DNA of 64,000 nucleotides from Aspidapion aeneum (lineage: Eukaryota > Arthropoda > Insecta > Coleoptera > Brentidae), in NCBI GenBank assembly GCA_963576565.1, contig OY755044.1, forward strand, positions 45,431,235 to 45,495,234, given 5' to 3'. This document shows, piece by piece, positions 46,098 to 57,620 of the stretch. The notes under the pieces were generated by a model that was given only the letters and a program-made list of their open reading frames with translations, had not been told where the DNA came from and did no database searches. Made by a program: the position numbers and the translations under genes. The number at the start of each line of letters is the position of its first letter. Within the stretch, counting starts at the first letter, position 1.

Positions 46098-46551
46098 TTG
46101 ATACTTTTTTATTGTCTTTACTTTGAATTGTTTGGAAGACGTCCAAGGAAAAAACTTCCAGATTTGTGGAACCAGGACATTGCACCGACGCACAATGCCC
46201 TATCCATTAGGCCGTTTTTAGCTAATAAGAAGATCCTCATCGTTAACCACCCACCATATTCACCAGTCTTGGCTTCTTGCGACTTCTACCTGTTTCCGAA
46301 AGTGAAGGAATCGTCAAAAGGAACCCGTTTTAAAATATTAAAACATGTCAAGGGAAAAACGGCAATACTTCTTAACAGCCTCTCTTCTGATGATTTCCAA
46401 AATTGCTTCCAACAATGGAAAAAAACGCAGGCAACGCTGCGTCGATAGAGAAGGGGACTATATTGATGGGGAACATCATTAAGTTGTATTAGTATTTAAA
46501 TAAAGTAGTTTTTTTTACACCAGTCTTACAATTTTATTGTCACACCTCGTA
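46098..46551 (+). pseudogene. Mariner transposase, C-terminal fragment with 3' terminal repeat
   Basis: The peptide contains the last two catalytic aspartates in a D34D arrangement (Asp of WNQDIAPTH and Asp of ASCDFYLFP, exactly 34 residues between). Mariner-typical HPPYSP, KGTRF and LSSDDFQNCFQQWKK segments also occur. The N-terminal helix-turn-helix and first Asp are missing. The stop lies at 46446-46448. An AT-rich tail and a 3' inverted repeat (ending CACACCTCGTA at 46551) follow, with the adjoining TA as the likely target. The element is 5'-truncated and inactive. Confidence 0.8.
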
Positions 46552-47240
46552 TATCGATCGATAAAAAGATCGATTGCAAAGAAAAAGAAACCATCCGTGA
46601 CCTACGACAGCTCTTCTGCCTTTCAGGCCAAAGAAACTCTGATTAGCGTATTAACTCACCATCAAACAAGTTTTCGTGGCTAATCGGGTAAAAAACAAGA
46701 TTTTGTTTCTCTCAAATTTTTGTGGGTAGCTCGAAAGCTTAACCTCACGGGGGTCCAAGATCTAATGGATACCTAATAATTGTTGACAGTTAACTGTTTC
46801 GTCCTTATGGGACTCCTCAGAATACTGCTTGGTCAATGTGATACCCTTGCGAAGTTATTTAGATGGTTTTGTCTCTAATCCTATGTCTGTAGTGAGAAAC
46901 ACCCTCGCAAAAAGCGCCATCTACCGAGATACGAGAAAAACTAGAATAAGAGCAGGCGAGAATAATCTGCTGTATATATCGATCGATAAAAAGATGGATT
47001 GCAAAGGAAAAGAAACCGGGTACTAAAATTCACGTTTGTTGGTATTATTTGGCTTAAAAATTCCACTAATCGACGCTCGTGTTTTATGGGTAAAAACGCT
47101 TATCAGTTTTGCTCTGTCCTGAAAGGTAGAAGTGCTGTCGTAGGTCACGGATGGTTTCTTTTTCTTTGCAATCAATCTTTTTATCGATCGATATATTTAT
47201 AGCAGTTTATGGCGCTTTTTCCGAGGGTTTTCCCACTATA

Positions 47241-47265
47241 GTTTAGTTTAGTTTAGTTTAGTTTA
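47241..47265 (-). repeat. (AAACT)5 3' terminal repeat of the retrotransposon
   Basis: Five GTTTA units on the plus strand (AAACT-phase on the minus strand) close the element at its 3' end. Confidence 0.85.
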
Positions 47266-47399
47266 TTTATTAAACGGATAGCACCATTTTACAATTTTGA
47301 ATTACAAAATACTTAAAATAACCTAAAAAATTCACTAGAGTCCCTAAACATATAAAAAACACTTAGGTAATTAAAAATAAACATTCACTGTTAAACATT

Positions 47400-50250
47400 T
47401 TACAAACATGAATTAAGACGATTTTTTATCACACTGATAGAATTGTTAAAAATATCAACCTGTCCTGAGAGATTATTTGCCAACCGAAGAGATCTACTAA
47501 TGGGGTTATGATATGCATAGTTTGTTCCATGATATTCAATATGAAACAGGTTACTAACCCGAGTATGGCGAGCAGCATTTAAGCCTACACAATCAAGTAA
47601 AGTTGAACAGTCGATCTCACCTTTTATCAATTTACTTATAAAGCATAAATCAATTATTATCCTACGATTCTGGAGAGACTGTATATTTAAAGTTTTTTTT
47701 ATGCAGCCATACTCATATTCGCCCCTAATGAGGTTCATTTTGTATGCACAAGTTCTTAAAAATTTATTCTGTACCCTTTCTAGGCTTTCTATATAAGCAT
47801 TATAATGAGGATTCCAAATGAATGAGGCGTACTCCAAGATAGATCTAACCAATGAGCAGTATAATACTTTAAAAGTCATATAATTAAAATCTTTAGACAA
47901 TCTTGTAATAAACCCCAACATTTTAAATCCCTTTGAAACGACACCTGAAATGTGAGCCCTAAACGTTAATTTGCTGTCAACCAATATTCCTAGATCTTTA
48001 ATTTCGTCTTTTCTTTCAATCACTTGGTTTCCTAAGGTATACAAATTAAAAACTGTGTTATTCTTCCAAGAAAATGAAATACAGTAACATTTATTCACAT
48101 TTAAATCTAAATCATTAATAGAACACCAATAATAAAAATTATCCAAATCAAGTTGTAGATTATATATGTCAAGATCCGAACAAATTATTTTATATAACTT
48201 AAAGTCATCAGCAAAATTTAGTGCTTCAGCATGCTCTATAACTTGAATAACATCATTAATAAATAAATTAAACAGAAGGGGTCCAGAATGAGAGCCCTGG
48301 GGGACACCAGATGGTACATCGATAACCTGAGACAAAGAACTGTAGATCCTAACACTCATCTTTCGGTCGGTTAAATAACTATGAAGCCATGATATCCAGG
48401 AATCTGAAAAACCCAGTGCAGTTAACTTATGTAGAAGCAACCGCAAGTTGACTCTATCAAAAGCTTTGGAAAAGTCAGTATAGATAGAGTCAACCTGCAG
48501 CTGATTCTCAAAGGCCGAGATAATGCGTTTTTGATACACTCCCAAGTTAGTAACTGTTGATCTTTGAGATGTAAACCCGTGTTGTTGTGAAATTATTATT
48601 GATTTGCAGGCCCACGATAAATGCTTTGTAGTTAAGAAATCAAGTAGTTTAGGGATTTCTGACTGAGTACACACTGCACGGTAATTTTCAATGTTTTCCC
48701 TATTTCCATTTTTATAAATTGGTTTTAAATAACTATTTTTCCAAAAAATTGGGTATTTCCCAGACCCTAACGATCTGTTAAATAAAAATTTCAAGGGTAC
48801 CGCCAAAGTAAAGACACAGTTAATTAAAAAATGAGATGGTATTCCATCTGGACCTGATGAAAATTTAACGGGTAGATCATTAATTCGATTTATAATATCA
48901 GAATATGACAAAACTAATGGGTTCACATCAACAGTTTTTTCGAACTTATAATGGGGAAGATTGGCGTTATTGTCACTTTTGTAAACAGTAGAGAAATGCT
49001 CTGAAAAAAGATCTACAGTTTCATGAAGACTACCACTATTTCTATCACCCAAAAACATTGATATTGGCAGTGAGTGAACTTTTCTTTGATCATTACAAAA
49101 TTTCCAAAAAGATCTAGGATTATTATTTATATTTTGCTCAACTCTGCCAATATATGAATCATGACACAAAGCTGTAAGCTGTTTACATTCACTCCGTAAC
49201 CGAGAAAAAACCATATAGTCCTCAATTGATTTCGACTCTTTATAATTGATATGAGCCAACTTTTTTGTACTAACAAGTCGTTTCAATTCGGGACTAAACC
49301 ATTTAGGAAATGACGAAGATTTAAATTTTTTGAGAGGCACAAAATGATTAATAGCAGTATAGATAACGTCGTAAAATATTTGAACTGCCTCATCAATATC
49401 ATATTCAAAAAGTGAATCCCAATTGACACTTGCTATGTAATTGTTTATAGAAAAATAATCTGCGTTTTTATAATCATAGTAGTACTCTTCATATTTAACA
49501 AAATTTGTACATTTTATCTTAAATGAAATATCTAGAGGTATATGATACGCGGTGCTTGAATCAATAGGATCCACAGCTCTGTCCACAAGCAATATGTCAA
49601 CACTTGTAAATACCAAGTCCAAAAATCTGTTTAAATTATTAGAAATTAAGTTTTTTTGGTACATACCAAGATAGCCAAAGCAATTACCCATAATTTCGCC
49701 GGGAGATCCACTAGGACATACCGCTATAACACCATGTTCGTCATTTCTCCATCTGGCATCAGGAATATTATAATCGCCAGTTAAAATCAGCTTCGCATTT
49801 GGATAGCGACATTTTATTTCTTCCACAGATGAGCAATACGTTTCATAAATATTCAAATTTGACCCAGGAGGTATGTAACAGCATCCAATAAGGTATTGTT
49901 CATGATTGTAAGTGACAAGTATAAACACTTGATTCAACAACGAGTCATCACATGGTATTCTTTTCGACACTAGATTATTTCTAACAGCAATCAGAGTTCC
50001 TCATCCGAGTTTTGCGTGGTTATTAACTATATTTTCCCGGTCACTTCTATATATATTAAAATTTGAAAACCCCAACTCAGAGTCAGAAAAATCTGAATTT
50101 AACCAAGTTTCACATAGTAAAATTATATCATGTGTACAAGCTAATGTCCACTCTTTAAAGTGCTTTAATTTAGTTCTCATGCCACCTACGTTATGATAGA
50201 ATATTAGAATTTCCTTTGACTCATTATCTCTTTTAGTGTTACCCGTTTTT
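47400..50250 (-). pseudogene. ORF2: endonuclease and reverse transcriptase, one nonsense codon
   Basis: ORF2 nicks the target and copies the element RNA at the nick. The frame is open from the overlap with the end of ORF1 near 50250 to the stop at 47400, except for TGA at 50001-50003 (preceded by KLG, followed by GTLIAV; the position usually holds Arg or Gly). Endonuclease motifs: ILIFYHNVGGMRTK near 50200, LCETWL near 50110, LTGDYNIPDARW at about 49780 and a D-x-x-H-PL near 49550. Reverse transcriptase motifs: SGPDGIPSHFL, QHGFTSQRSTV, TDFSKAFDRV (Asp codon 48474-48476), GVPQGSHSGPLLFNLFIND and FADD (48204-48215). Everything after the TGA, 856 codons, is uninterrupted. Confidence 0.85.
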
Positions 50251-51043
50251 ACTGGTTTTTTTCCTTGACAATTCTGGGGTTCCCTTTTATGTATTTGATG
50301 GTAACATTTTCTCCATTTTCTTTTTTTGTGGCAAGTTCCTCTCTAAGTTGTTTTAAATGTTTTCTTTGTGCCAGTGTTAGGTCAGAAGTAATGCTAATAT
50401 TGGGATTAGTATTCTTCTTTTTATTTTTAATAATTTCAATGGCTGTTTGTTTGTTATCCATTATGATTTTCAAGGGTCTGACTTTATCGCCAGGTTTCCC
50501 AACTCTCAATACCTTAACTATTTTGGTAGACACATCAAAAACTGGATGTAATAAGTCAATAATAAGCTTTTTATCATCGTTTATCTTATCTTGAACTAAC
50601 TGTTTTTTGGATTCTGGTACATTGTATAACATAACATTTCTTTCACGAGTTTTCCTTTCATTCATTTCTTGTATAAAATCATTATAGCCAATATCAGCTT
50701 GTTTATCTGACCCACTATTATTATTATCTTCTAATGCATAGTTAGTTTTGGGACGCAACATTTCGGGGTTACTTTGATTTTCAAGGGTATTAATATCTAA
50801 GCTACTTAACTTTTCTTCCATTTTATCAATCCTTTTTTTTAATATAGGGAGTATTCGAAGTCCTTCCTGACACACTTCGCAATAAAATTTTAGGACTCGC
50901 TTGTCCTTTAACTGCTGCATTACTATCTTCTCGGATCTTGAAAGACCTGCACATCCACAGTGAAAAGTTAAATGACATCCATCACAATTACATGAATCGT
51001 CATCCAGGACTTGCATTTCACAAACAAAACAATTTTTTGTCAT
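50249..51043 (-). CDS. ORF1 of the CR1-like retrotransposon with PHD finger
   Basis: The 264-residue protein starts with a C4HC3 zinc-binding pattern of PHD type: Cys5, Cys8, Cys20, Cys23, His28, Cys31, Cys55 and Cys58. A leucine-spaced helical segment (LPILKKRIDKMEEKLSSLDI, residues about 64-83) is likely a coiled coil. The C-terminal half has the RERNVMLYNVPESK and VLRVGKPGDKVRPLKI blocks of an RNA-recognition-like fold seen in non-LTR ORF1 proteins, ending in a basic tail. It should bind element RNA. The frame is intact and its end overlaps the beginning of the ORF2 frame. Confidence 0.8.
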   Translation of the reverse strand: MTKNCFVCEMQVLDDDSCNCDGCHLTFHCGCAGLSRSEKIVMQQLKDKRVLKFYCEVCQEGLRILPILKKRIDKMEEKLSSLDINTLENQSNPEMLRPKTNYALEDNNNSGSDKQADIGYNDFIQEMNERKTRERNVMLYNVPESKKQLVQDKINDDKKLIIDLLHPVFDVSTKIVKVLRVGKPGDKVRPLKIIMDNKQTAIEIIKNKKKNTNPNISITSDLTLAQRKHLKQLREELATKKENGENVTIKYIKGNPRIVKEKNQ

Positions 51044-51600
51044 TTTTCACTTATGCGTAATAAAAGCAAAATAAATATTATGCCCGGTCTCCCCTAATAT
51101 TAAAACTCACACATTGAACTGATACCTTTTTATGTTGTTTATTCCGAGACAACTTTTTTATTGCCAAATGTTTGTCGTTCACTGACCATTATTCAACCAA
51201 ATCAATATTTATTTATTAAAACCCGTTTATATTACACATCAAATATTTTTTACTGTTTAATTCTGCACATGTAGGTACAAAAACCATTTATTTAGAGTAA
51301 TTTACGACATAAAAAACAATTAAAATACGGAGCTCAAATTTTTAATACATGCATCTCACGGTCAATTTATAGACATAGGATTAGAGACAGAATCGTCTAA
51401 TTAACTTCGCAAGGCTGTCACATTGACCAAGCAGCGTTCTGAGGAGTCTCGTAAGGGCGAAACAGTTAACTATCAACACTTATTAGGTTTCCATTAGATC
51501 TTGGAACCCCGTGAGGTTAAGTTTTCGAGCTAACCACGGAAAAATATGAGAGAAACAAAAACTTCGTTTTTACCCGATTAGCAACGAAAACTTGTTTGAT

Positions 51601-52906
51601 TTTTAAATTCACAGGTACGAAAATAGATGTTTGTTAAAAATAACCACAATTATTAACCATTAAATCGGCCCCCCATAAATTTGAAGACAGTAACCAGATA
51701 TTCAAAAAGATAAGACAGTAAGCTGGTTATCCACAAAAGCCATCCATGTTTTTTAAATGAAATTAAGTGAAAAAATGATCGACTGTTGAGTGTCCACCAA
51801 GGAAATTTGAGAAGGAAATCTCTTTACTGACGATACACAAACATATATTTATGGTTATCAAACTTTCTGTTAAAGCCTCTATTAATGCATAAGTTAAATT
51901 TAATAGTTATTTATACTCTGGTACTCCCTCTTGAGTATTTTTGCAGGACATGTTTAACAGAGTTACTCTCAGACATCTTTGCCTATAATTCTTGCAATAG
52001 AGAGAGCTGCCAGCTAGCGGACAGATTTTTGTTTCCGAGAGCAACTAGAGAACTCTAAGGAGGGCAAGTATTTATGATAGTGCTCTATATATTATTAAAA
52101 GAAGAACATATTGGTATTTTTTTTGAGATTTTGTGTGACCCCTTTCAATTGAAGATTAAAAATTATTGTGTACCTCTACAATTCTAATAGTTAACGGAAG
52201 AACATTATTATGGCAAGATTTTTAAAAGCTATATATAAGTATTTTTTTCAAGTTTCAACATTTCAAAAGTATCATTCCTTCCTATCCTTGGATAGAGCGA
52301 CGGAAGAAACATCGAAACAAAAAATATCGAAAGTACAAAATGTCAATTTTACAAAATGTCGAAATAGCGAAATAACAAAATGTCCAATTTTCAAAAGAGA
52401 TATAGTGGATACAAAAAAACGCCAACCTATTCATGTTAGGTTCTTGCCTTAAAAAAATTTAACCTGACCAGATCGGGTTAGGTTAAGTTTCGTTTTTTTT
52501 TAATTTTACATTTCGATATTTCGCTTTTTGGAAATTTTGTAATTAGAATTTTTTATTTCGATATTTTGTTTCTAACATTTTATAGTTTCGACATTTTTGT
52601 TTCGATAATTCGTTCGGTCGGCCCCCTTGCATTGGATTATTGAATATGTATAGGTAGATTTAGCTTTGCGGTAAAGTAGTCATTCATATGTTAGAACTGC
52701 TGCTTCAAAAAGATGCTGGTTTTGAGATAGTTTCAATTGCTAAGCAACTATCAGAATAGAAGAGCGAATTTTCGTTAAATGTACATTTGCTGTCCCCAGC
52801 TTATTTTAATTTTATTTTAAACTTTTGTTGAAAAGCTGACTATTTATTAAATATAAACACTTATTTTCTACGAGAGTCCATCCATTAAAGCAAAAGGCAA
52901 AAAAAC
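51601..52906. other. Intergenic stretch without gene
   Basis: At about 52300-52620 there are palindrome-like repeats of CGAAA-TATCGAAA and AAAATGTC motifs facing ACATTTCGATATTTCG blocks, suggesting a small element near 52320-52600. The 80-codon frame at 52210-52452 overlaps these repeats and is not considered a gene. Confidence 0.4.
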
Positions 52907-53701
52907 TTAAACTTAAAGAATTTTAATTTGTTTTAATATTTCGGAACAATGAAAATCCAGAATAGTGATAACAATGCGGACTAATTTTGCCGCCGATAAT
53001 ATAACCTGTCTGATAAACAAAACAAAAGAAAATATAAATAATTAGCAGATTAATGTCGGGTTTCGTTTTTAATTTTGTGCCGTTTGTTTTCCTGATGTGC
53101 TTGAATTCTTGTTTTTTGTTGTTCCAATGTACGATCTAGTCTGAAGGGTGAGTACGGAATTTTAAATATTTTAACATAGGTTTATAATGTGTACATTGTT
53201 GTTATTTTCTACATGGTATTATGGCTTGCTACAGGTTTTATTTGTTATTGTTGTTTTTATATGAATAGCTGATTGATCTCTTTGTGCGTATTTTATTGAG
53301 CCACCCATCAGTTACTATAGTGACAAAAAATTTTTTGAACCTTTGTATAAAAAATTTTATATATGTATATTAAAAAAAGAAGGAAGAAAGATAAACCATA
53401 ATTATTTCTTTATATAAATAAATAAAAAAATCAGTTCCATATACATTAAAAGGGAAAAAATATTTAGAAAAAAAAATAATATATTGTCAATAAGGTCATT
53501 TTAAATGTTATTTATTGGGAAAAGAATAATAATTTTTAATTGGTGATGTATTAATGTGCCGTATTTTGTATTATCTTACTAATGAGTTGTAACCTTTTTA
53601 GTCTGATGAAGACAAAAACCATTGTCGAAACGTTACCGATGGATTAAAACGTATATTTACCAGAACAACAGTGTCCTTATTCCCACTAAATTTACCTATA
53701 G
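52907..53701 (+). repeat. Penelope-like terminal repeat (pLTR), copy 2 (solo)
   Basis: This 795 bp block is nearly identical to 23155-23968, including the CCGCCGATAATATAACCTGT block, the ATATATGTATATTAAAAAAA tract and the hammerhead-like end. No Penelope coding sequence is adjacent. Just upstream, TAAAGCAAAAGGCAA (52886-52900) is the exact complement of the sequence directly upstream of copy 1 (23142-23156). Confidence 0.65.
53603..53653 (+). ncRNA. Hammerhead-ribozyme-like motif, copy 2
   Basis: The core is identical to copy 1: CTGATGA at 53603-53609, GAC/GTC stem II, GAAA, ACGTT/AACGT stem III and a GTA cleavage site ending at 53653. Confidence 0.5.
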
Positions 53702-54311
53702 AATGTTTAATTTTAATTAAATAAGTACTATCATTAAAGAGTAATTCTGGAGAAAAAAAGACTAAAGACAAAATCGGCGTGTCATAAAAGTCTCGGGAAC
53801 ATGCGTTATGAGAAAGACAATGTTTCCTTTCTTCCTTGTCTTCCAATGTGATTACAGATTTACCCTATAAGTCTCTTTAAAAAAAAACTTATATTTGTAA
53901 CTTATAAACTTCCAGAAATCTTCTGCTGCCGATTACATTGTTCCATCACTAAGAAAAAAAATCGATCAAATTGACCTGTCTGGACAAAAACATATCCCAA
54001 AATGTACATTTAACGAAAATTCGCCCAGAAACGAAAATACCATGAAGGTTGCTATAAATTTTTCGACAATACTTTGTCAAAACCCTATCACTGTATGATG
54101 AACCAAATTAAGCACTGATGCATGGGGCTCTTATTGACCAATTATCAAAATACTATGTCATGTCGCGGTCGATTTTCGTCAAAATCGAAAAGATACTAGA
54201 AAAAAAGAAGTTTTTATCAGTTTTCGACGAGAAAACAGGAGACCTAATTAATTTTTTAACGATGGAATTGCCCACCTAAGTAATTGTCTGTATACCGAGT
54301 GGATCATTCTT
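53702..54311. other. Spacer without gene
   Basis: No supported feature. The 82-codon minus frame at 53598-53846 overlaps the end of the pLTR and is not a gene. Confidence 0.4.
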
Positions 54312-54773
54312 ACCTTCCTAGCCCGCGTAGTAATGGCTAGGGAAGGTATTATTTTCGACGAAAATTTTTTTTTGAGACAACGCCATAAATGTGTTATGTG
54401 GATGTATTCTGATCTATCCTAGCAATACCGTCGTAATGTCTGCTGTGTGTGTCTGTATGTATATTATTTCTGTCCGTAACACGATAGCTCCTAAACCGCT
54501 AAACCGATTTTTATAAAATTTTCAGGTAAAATAGTGTTCGACACTCCTATGAGCTGATTAGATTTTGGTCAAAATCCATTAATGCTAATGACAATTTTTT
54601 TGACAATTAAATATTTTAAAAAATGCAAACTTTTTAACGGAGCATAGTATCAATATACCGTTTTCGAAATTGTAGTAGAGTATATTTTGCTCAATAATTT
54701 GTGTTATAACCAAAAACTTCGTAGTAGCTTTAGTTTCTGACATATCTACAAAAAATTGTTTTCAAGGCTAATA

Positions 54774-55397
54774 CAGTGAAACGTCCTATAACGGACACTC
54801 ACGGTTTGGTCGATTTTGTCCGCTTACTGGAGCTGTCCGCTTATGAGAGGGAACTGCGAAATTTTAATATATATTGATAAACAATTTCCGCTGCTTGAGT
54901 ATTTCCGATATTAAACTTTTGTGCGATCTTTCGTGCTGATAGATGTTCCTTTTCCGAAATGTTAACAACTTCCATTTTTTCACGTGAACTAAGAAGTTTT
55001 TTACTAGGCGCAATTTCAAAAAGATCTATTCCCAACTGAACAATAAAAATAAAACACAGCAGTCCCGCCGAATAAAATATTTTGTAAATACGACAGAAGT
55101 ATTTAGTCTCCGCATTAAAACGGAAAAAGGTAATTCACCGGCTCTAGAGTGCGTTGTTGCCAACATACTACATAATATTAATGGTTATGTCGTGCAGAGC
55201 TCCGTCCCCTTGTCAGAGGTCTCCGTCCGGTTAGGGGAGGTTTCAGAAATTTTTAACTAAAAAAAATTGTCCGTGTCCGGTTATAGGAGTGAATTTTACA
55301 TGTAAAGAAATAGGGAAAAGCTTGGTTCTAACAAATTTGTCCGGATAAAGGGGGTGTCCGCTTAATAGAGGTGTCCGCACACGGAGAGGTTTCACTG
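54774..55397 (-). mobile_element. Tigger/pogo deletion derivative, copy B, nested in H2
   Basis: The CAGTGAAAC ends, AGCGGACA-type subterminal repeats and 624 bp length match copy A (39673-40280) in reverse. TA flanks it at 54772-54773 and 55398-55399. The unfilled site is visible in H2 copy 1, so the boundaries are well supported. Confidence 0.85.
54841..55020 (-). pseudogene. N-terminal helix-turn-helix of Tigger/pogo transposase, start codon lost
   Basis: The peptide APSKKLLSSREKMEVVNISE, then KEHLSARKIAQKFNIGNTQA, is the CENP-B-type DNA-binding domain of pogo-like transposases and is more complete than in copy A. The position of the ATG in copy A reads ATT here. The upstream ATG at 55035 adds eight residues that are not homologous. 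No catalytic domain remains. Confidence 0.65.
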
Positions 55398-55447
55398 TAT
55401 ACTATCATGGCTTGACTTGAAGTATCCGTCATCGATCCATTTATTTT

Positions 55448-56997
55448 TTATAATTCTACCTCCCAATAACTTTTTTACCTTCCTAGTCCACAATTTTTTT
55501 TGTATACACTCGTCATAAAGATCATTTTAGGCATTGAGGGTCTACCAGTTTTTAAGTGCTTGGTAATTGGGACTTAGGAGAGCTTGTAAGCACTTTAAAT
55601 AAGGGTCCAAGCACTTTTCTCAGTAATTTAAAGAAAGTGTTCCGTGCTTGCTGCAATTAGTTATTTAAAGAGGTTGGTGCTTGGTCCTCGGAGTCCGCTT
55701 TTAAATTCTTAGAATGATTTCTCTGAATATGCAAGCTGTAAAAAGCTATGGATACATCTTTGTGACTGATAAATCAAGAAGAATGAAAAAATAGGTGAAA
55801 CCTAATTCTACCAGTGAAACGACAGCGAACTAAGGAAACTAAGTCCATGGCGGGACGAAACGTCCCCGGCCTATACGGAAGAAAGACATTTCGTCACAGT
55901 TTAACCAGACCATGCTATCACCGTCTCCACGGTATCGGTTCGGAACCGAAAACAATGATTTAACAAAGTATAAAAGGCAACTTCATAGGGGTATAGTCAA
56001 CCACGGACACCGGTGTTTCGAAAAAAGGCATTTCCTTCCTCAGCGTGGCTTGCCTCACACAAAGTAGAACAAACTGACTACAAGATACAAGGTAATCAAA
56101 AAGAATAAAAAAATAGGTAAAACCTCTAAATTCTGGATATATTCGTTCACGTAGAGTCGTTTTCACCAATAATGTCAGAAAAATTTCCTTAGATTTGACG
56201 ATTTGGCTCCAAGGTGGTTTGATTGGCCATTTTTAAATATATTATTAAAAGAGCGCAGCGGTGCGTTTGGAAATAATGTAGTTGATTTGAGAACCAGATA
56301 AAAATAAAAATAAAAACAAAAAGTTGCCCAACTATTAACATTTATTGAATTTTTATCTGTAAACGGATGTGCGCATGTGCGACATCGCGTCACGTGACCT
56401 TTGTTGTTGCTATGATGGAGAATTTAATGTTTTTTTTTTATTTGGCTGTAATTTAATTGTTTTATTTTTATTTGGCTGTATAAACAGCAAAATATGTTTA
56501 TTTTTATTTTATTCTTTATATTTATTTTTATCAAAAAAATCGGGCTCCCTCTAGATACTAAACTTACATTAGTCTTTAGTCTTAATTCGTGTTTCGAATT
56601 TGATGATAATTACTCTTTTGCAGTAAAGATTTTAATAAAATATATTTATTTGCTGGCGATTTTTAGTATTAATATAATGTATGGCATTTTTTGTGTCGTA
56701 GGGGAATTTTTATTTTTTATTTGATGGCAATAATAACGTCATCGAATTAATGCTGTCATAGGTTACACGCTGGTGCGCCATATCCGGTATAATATATATT
56801 TGCTGGGGTGTGTATGAGTATACACTATCAAAAAGCCAAAAGGCATAATATTGGGAATAAAAGGATGTAAGCGTTTTTTTATTAAACCAACAGTAGTAGT
56901 AGTAGAGGTCTTTTGGCCAAAACTCTTCTGTTCGCACGAAAATAGATAGATTATATCATCTATGTACCATTCGGAATCAATAGCCAGAAAGATACTA
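55448..56997. other. Intergenic stretch with short repeats, no gene
   Basis: GAAAAAATAGGTGAAACCT near 55786 and ATAAAAAAATAGGTAAAACCT near 56105 are direct repeats about 310 bp apart that bracket a less AT-rich segment (for example GACACCGGTGTTTCG near 56007). AAGTGCTTGG or CAAGCACTT motifs recur at 55550-55690. Open frames at 56369-57047 lie in T-rich DNA and lack family resemblance. Confidence 0.4.
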
Positions 56998-57620
56998 CAG
57001 TAAAACGAGGTTACTTTGCCGTGCCACCTGGTCCTACTTTGCTCCATTGCGAAAAAAAGTTCTTAGATATTCCACATTAAAAATCTGCGCATGCACCACA
57101 ACGCCACCACGCGTGTATTATCTGTTGCGAATTTGAATTTTCATAGACGCGGTAGCCGTTGTTTCCCGCTTAGTCGTCTCGAGTTAATACCAGAGTGAAG
57201 TGCAGCTTGAATTCCTTTAAAATTTGACCTCGAAAAATTTGGTGTCTGGTGCAGTTATCGATTTCTATGCAATAAAAACTTAAAAAACCAATATTTTTAA
57301 TTTTTTTATTCACTATTTTGAATGATTGGGGAAAAGCTAACTAAATATTGGGTGTAGTTCGCGCCAACAAATAAAACACCAATGTTTTTTTTTCATATTT
57401 TATAAAGTGGGGCAAAGTGACCTCGGACTATGGGAAACTTTGCTCCACTTTTCAAGTTAAAAAAATATTTATAATACTAAGTATTTTGTAATAAAAATGT
57501 CCTTTGTTAATTACCTATACCATGTGTTTTTTATTATTTTTTATGATATAATTTTTGGTTATTTCTTTGAATTTTTCGAATTAACTCAAAAAAGTGGAGC
57601 AAAGTAACCTCGTTTTACGG
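56998..57620. mobile_element. Tigger/pogo-type miniature element, 623 bp, TA target
   Basis: The ends CAGTAAAACGAGGTTACTTT and the complement CCGTAAAACGAGGTTACTTT are terminal inverted repeats, flanked by TA at 56996-56997 and 57621-57622. GGAGCAAAGT or ACTTTGCTCC motifs recur near 57032, 57409, 57440 and 57595. No transposase remains. Confidence 0.75.

Larger units (their letters stand above)
47241..51367 (-). mobile_element. CR1/L2-like non-LTR retrotransposon, nearly intact
   Basis: The element is 4127 bp in minus orientation, with ORF1 (51043-50249) followed by ORF2 (about 50250-47400). It has a 5' leader of about 320 bp and a 3' end made of five AAACT repeats (47241-47265) instead of poly(A), as in CR1/L2-like clades. 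A 4 bp TATA duplication flanks it (47237-47240 and 51368-51371), verified by the foldback arm it interrupts. Only one in-frame stop was found in ORF2, so the insertion is young. Confidence 0.8.
46664..51600. mobile_element. Foldback element (family F), copy 2, split by a retrotransposon
   Basis: The left arm from 46664 has GTTTTCGTGGCTAATCGGGT, AGCTCGAAAGCTTAACCTCA, CTCCTCAGAATACTG, CTAATCCTATGTCTGTAGTG, CGCAAAAAGCGCCAT and ATATCGATCGATAAAAAGAT, ending about 47015. The right arm is the complement of the same series, but split: 47160-47240 and 51372-51600. Removing 47241-51371 joins the arm exactly at CACTATA / GACATAGG, which agrees with the left arm. A further partial copy of the inner arm lies at 46553-46660. 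Confidence 0.75.
54312..55447 (+). mobile_element. Helentron-like element H2, copy 2, interrupted by a Tigger derivative
   Basis: It starts with the stem-loop ACCTTCCTAGCC...GGCTAGGGAAGGT (54312-54347), then CCTAGCAATACCGTCG, a short TGTGTGTCTGTATG tract and the block TCCGTAACACGATAGCTCC. All match copy 1 (3794-4327) in reverse. Homology stops at 54773, resumes after the Tigger derivative at 55400, and continues to ATCCATTTATTTT near 55447. Part of the copy 1 sequence around GCTAGCTAGGAAGG is deleted here. Confidence 0.6.

Noticed and set aside
56369..57047. Four short frames rich in Phe, Tyr and Ile
   Set aside because: They lie in T-rich DNA partly overlapping a miniature transposon, and they overlap one another on both strands.
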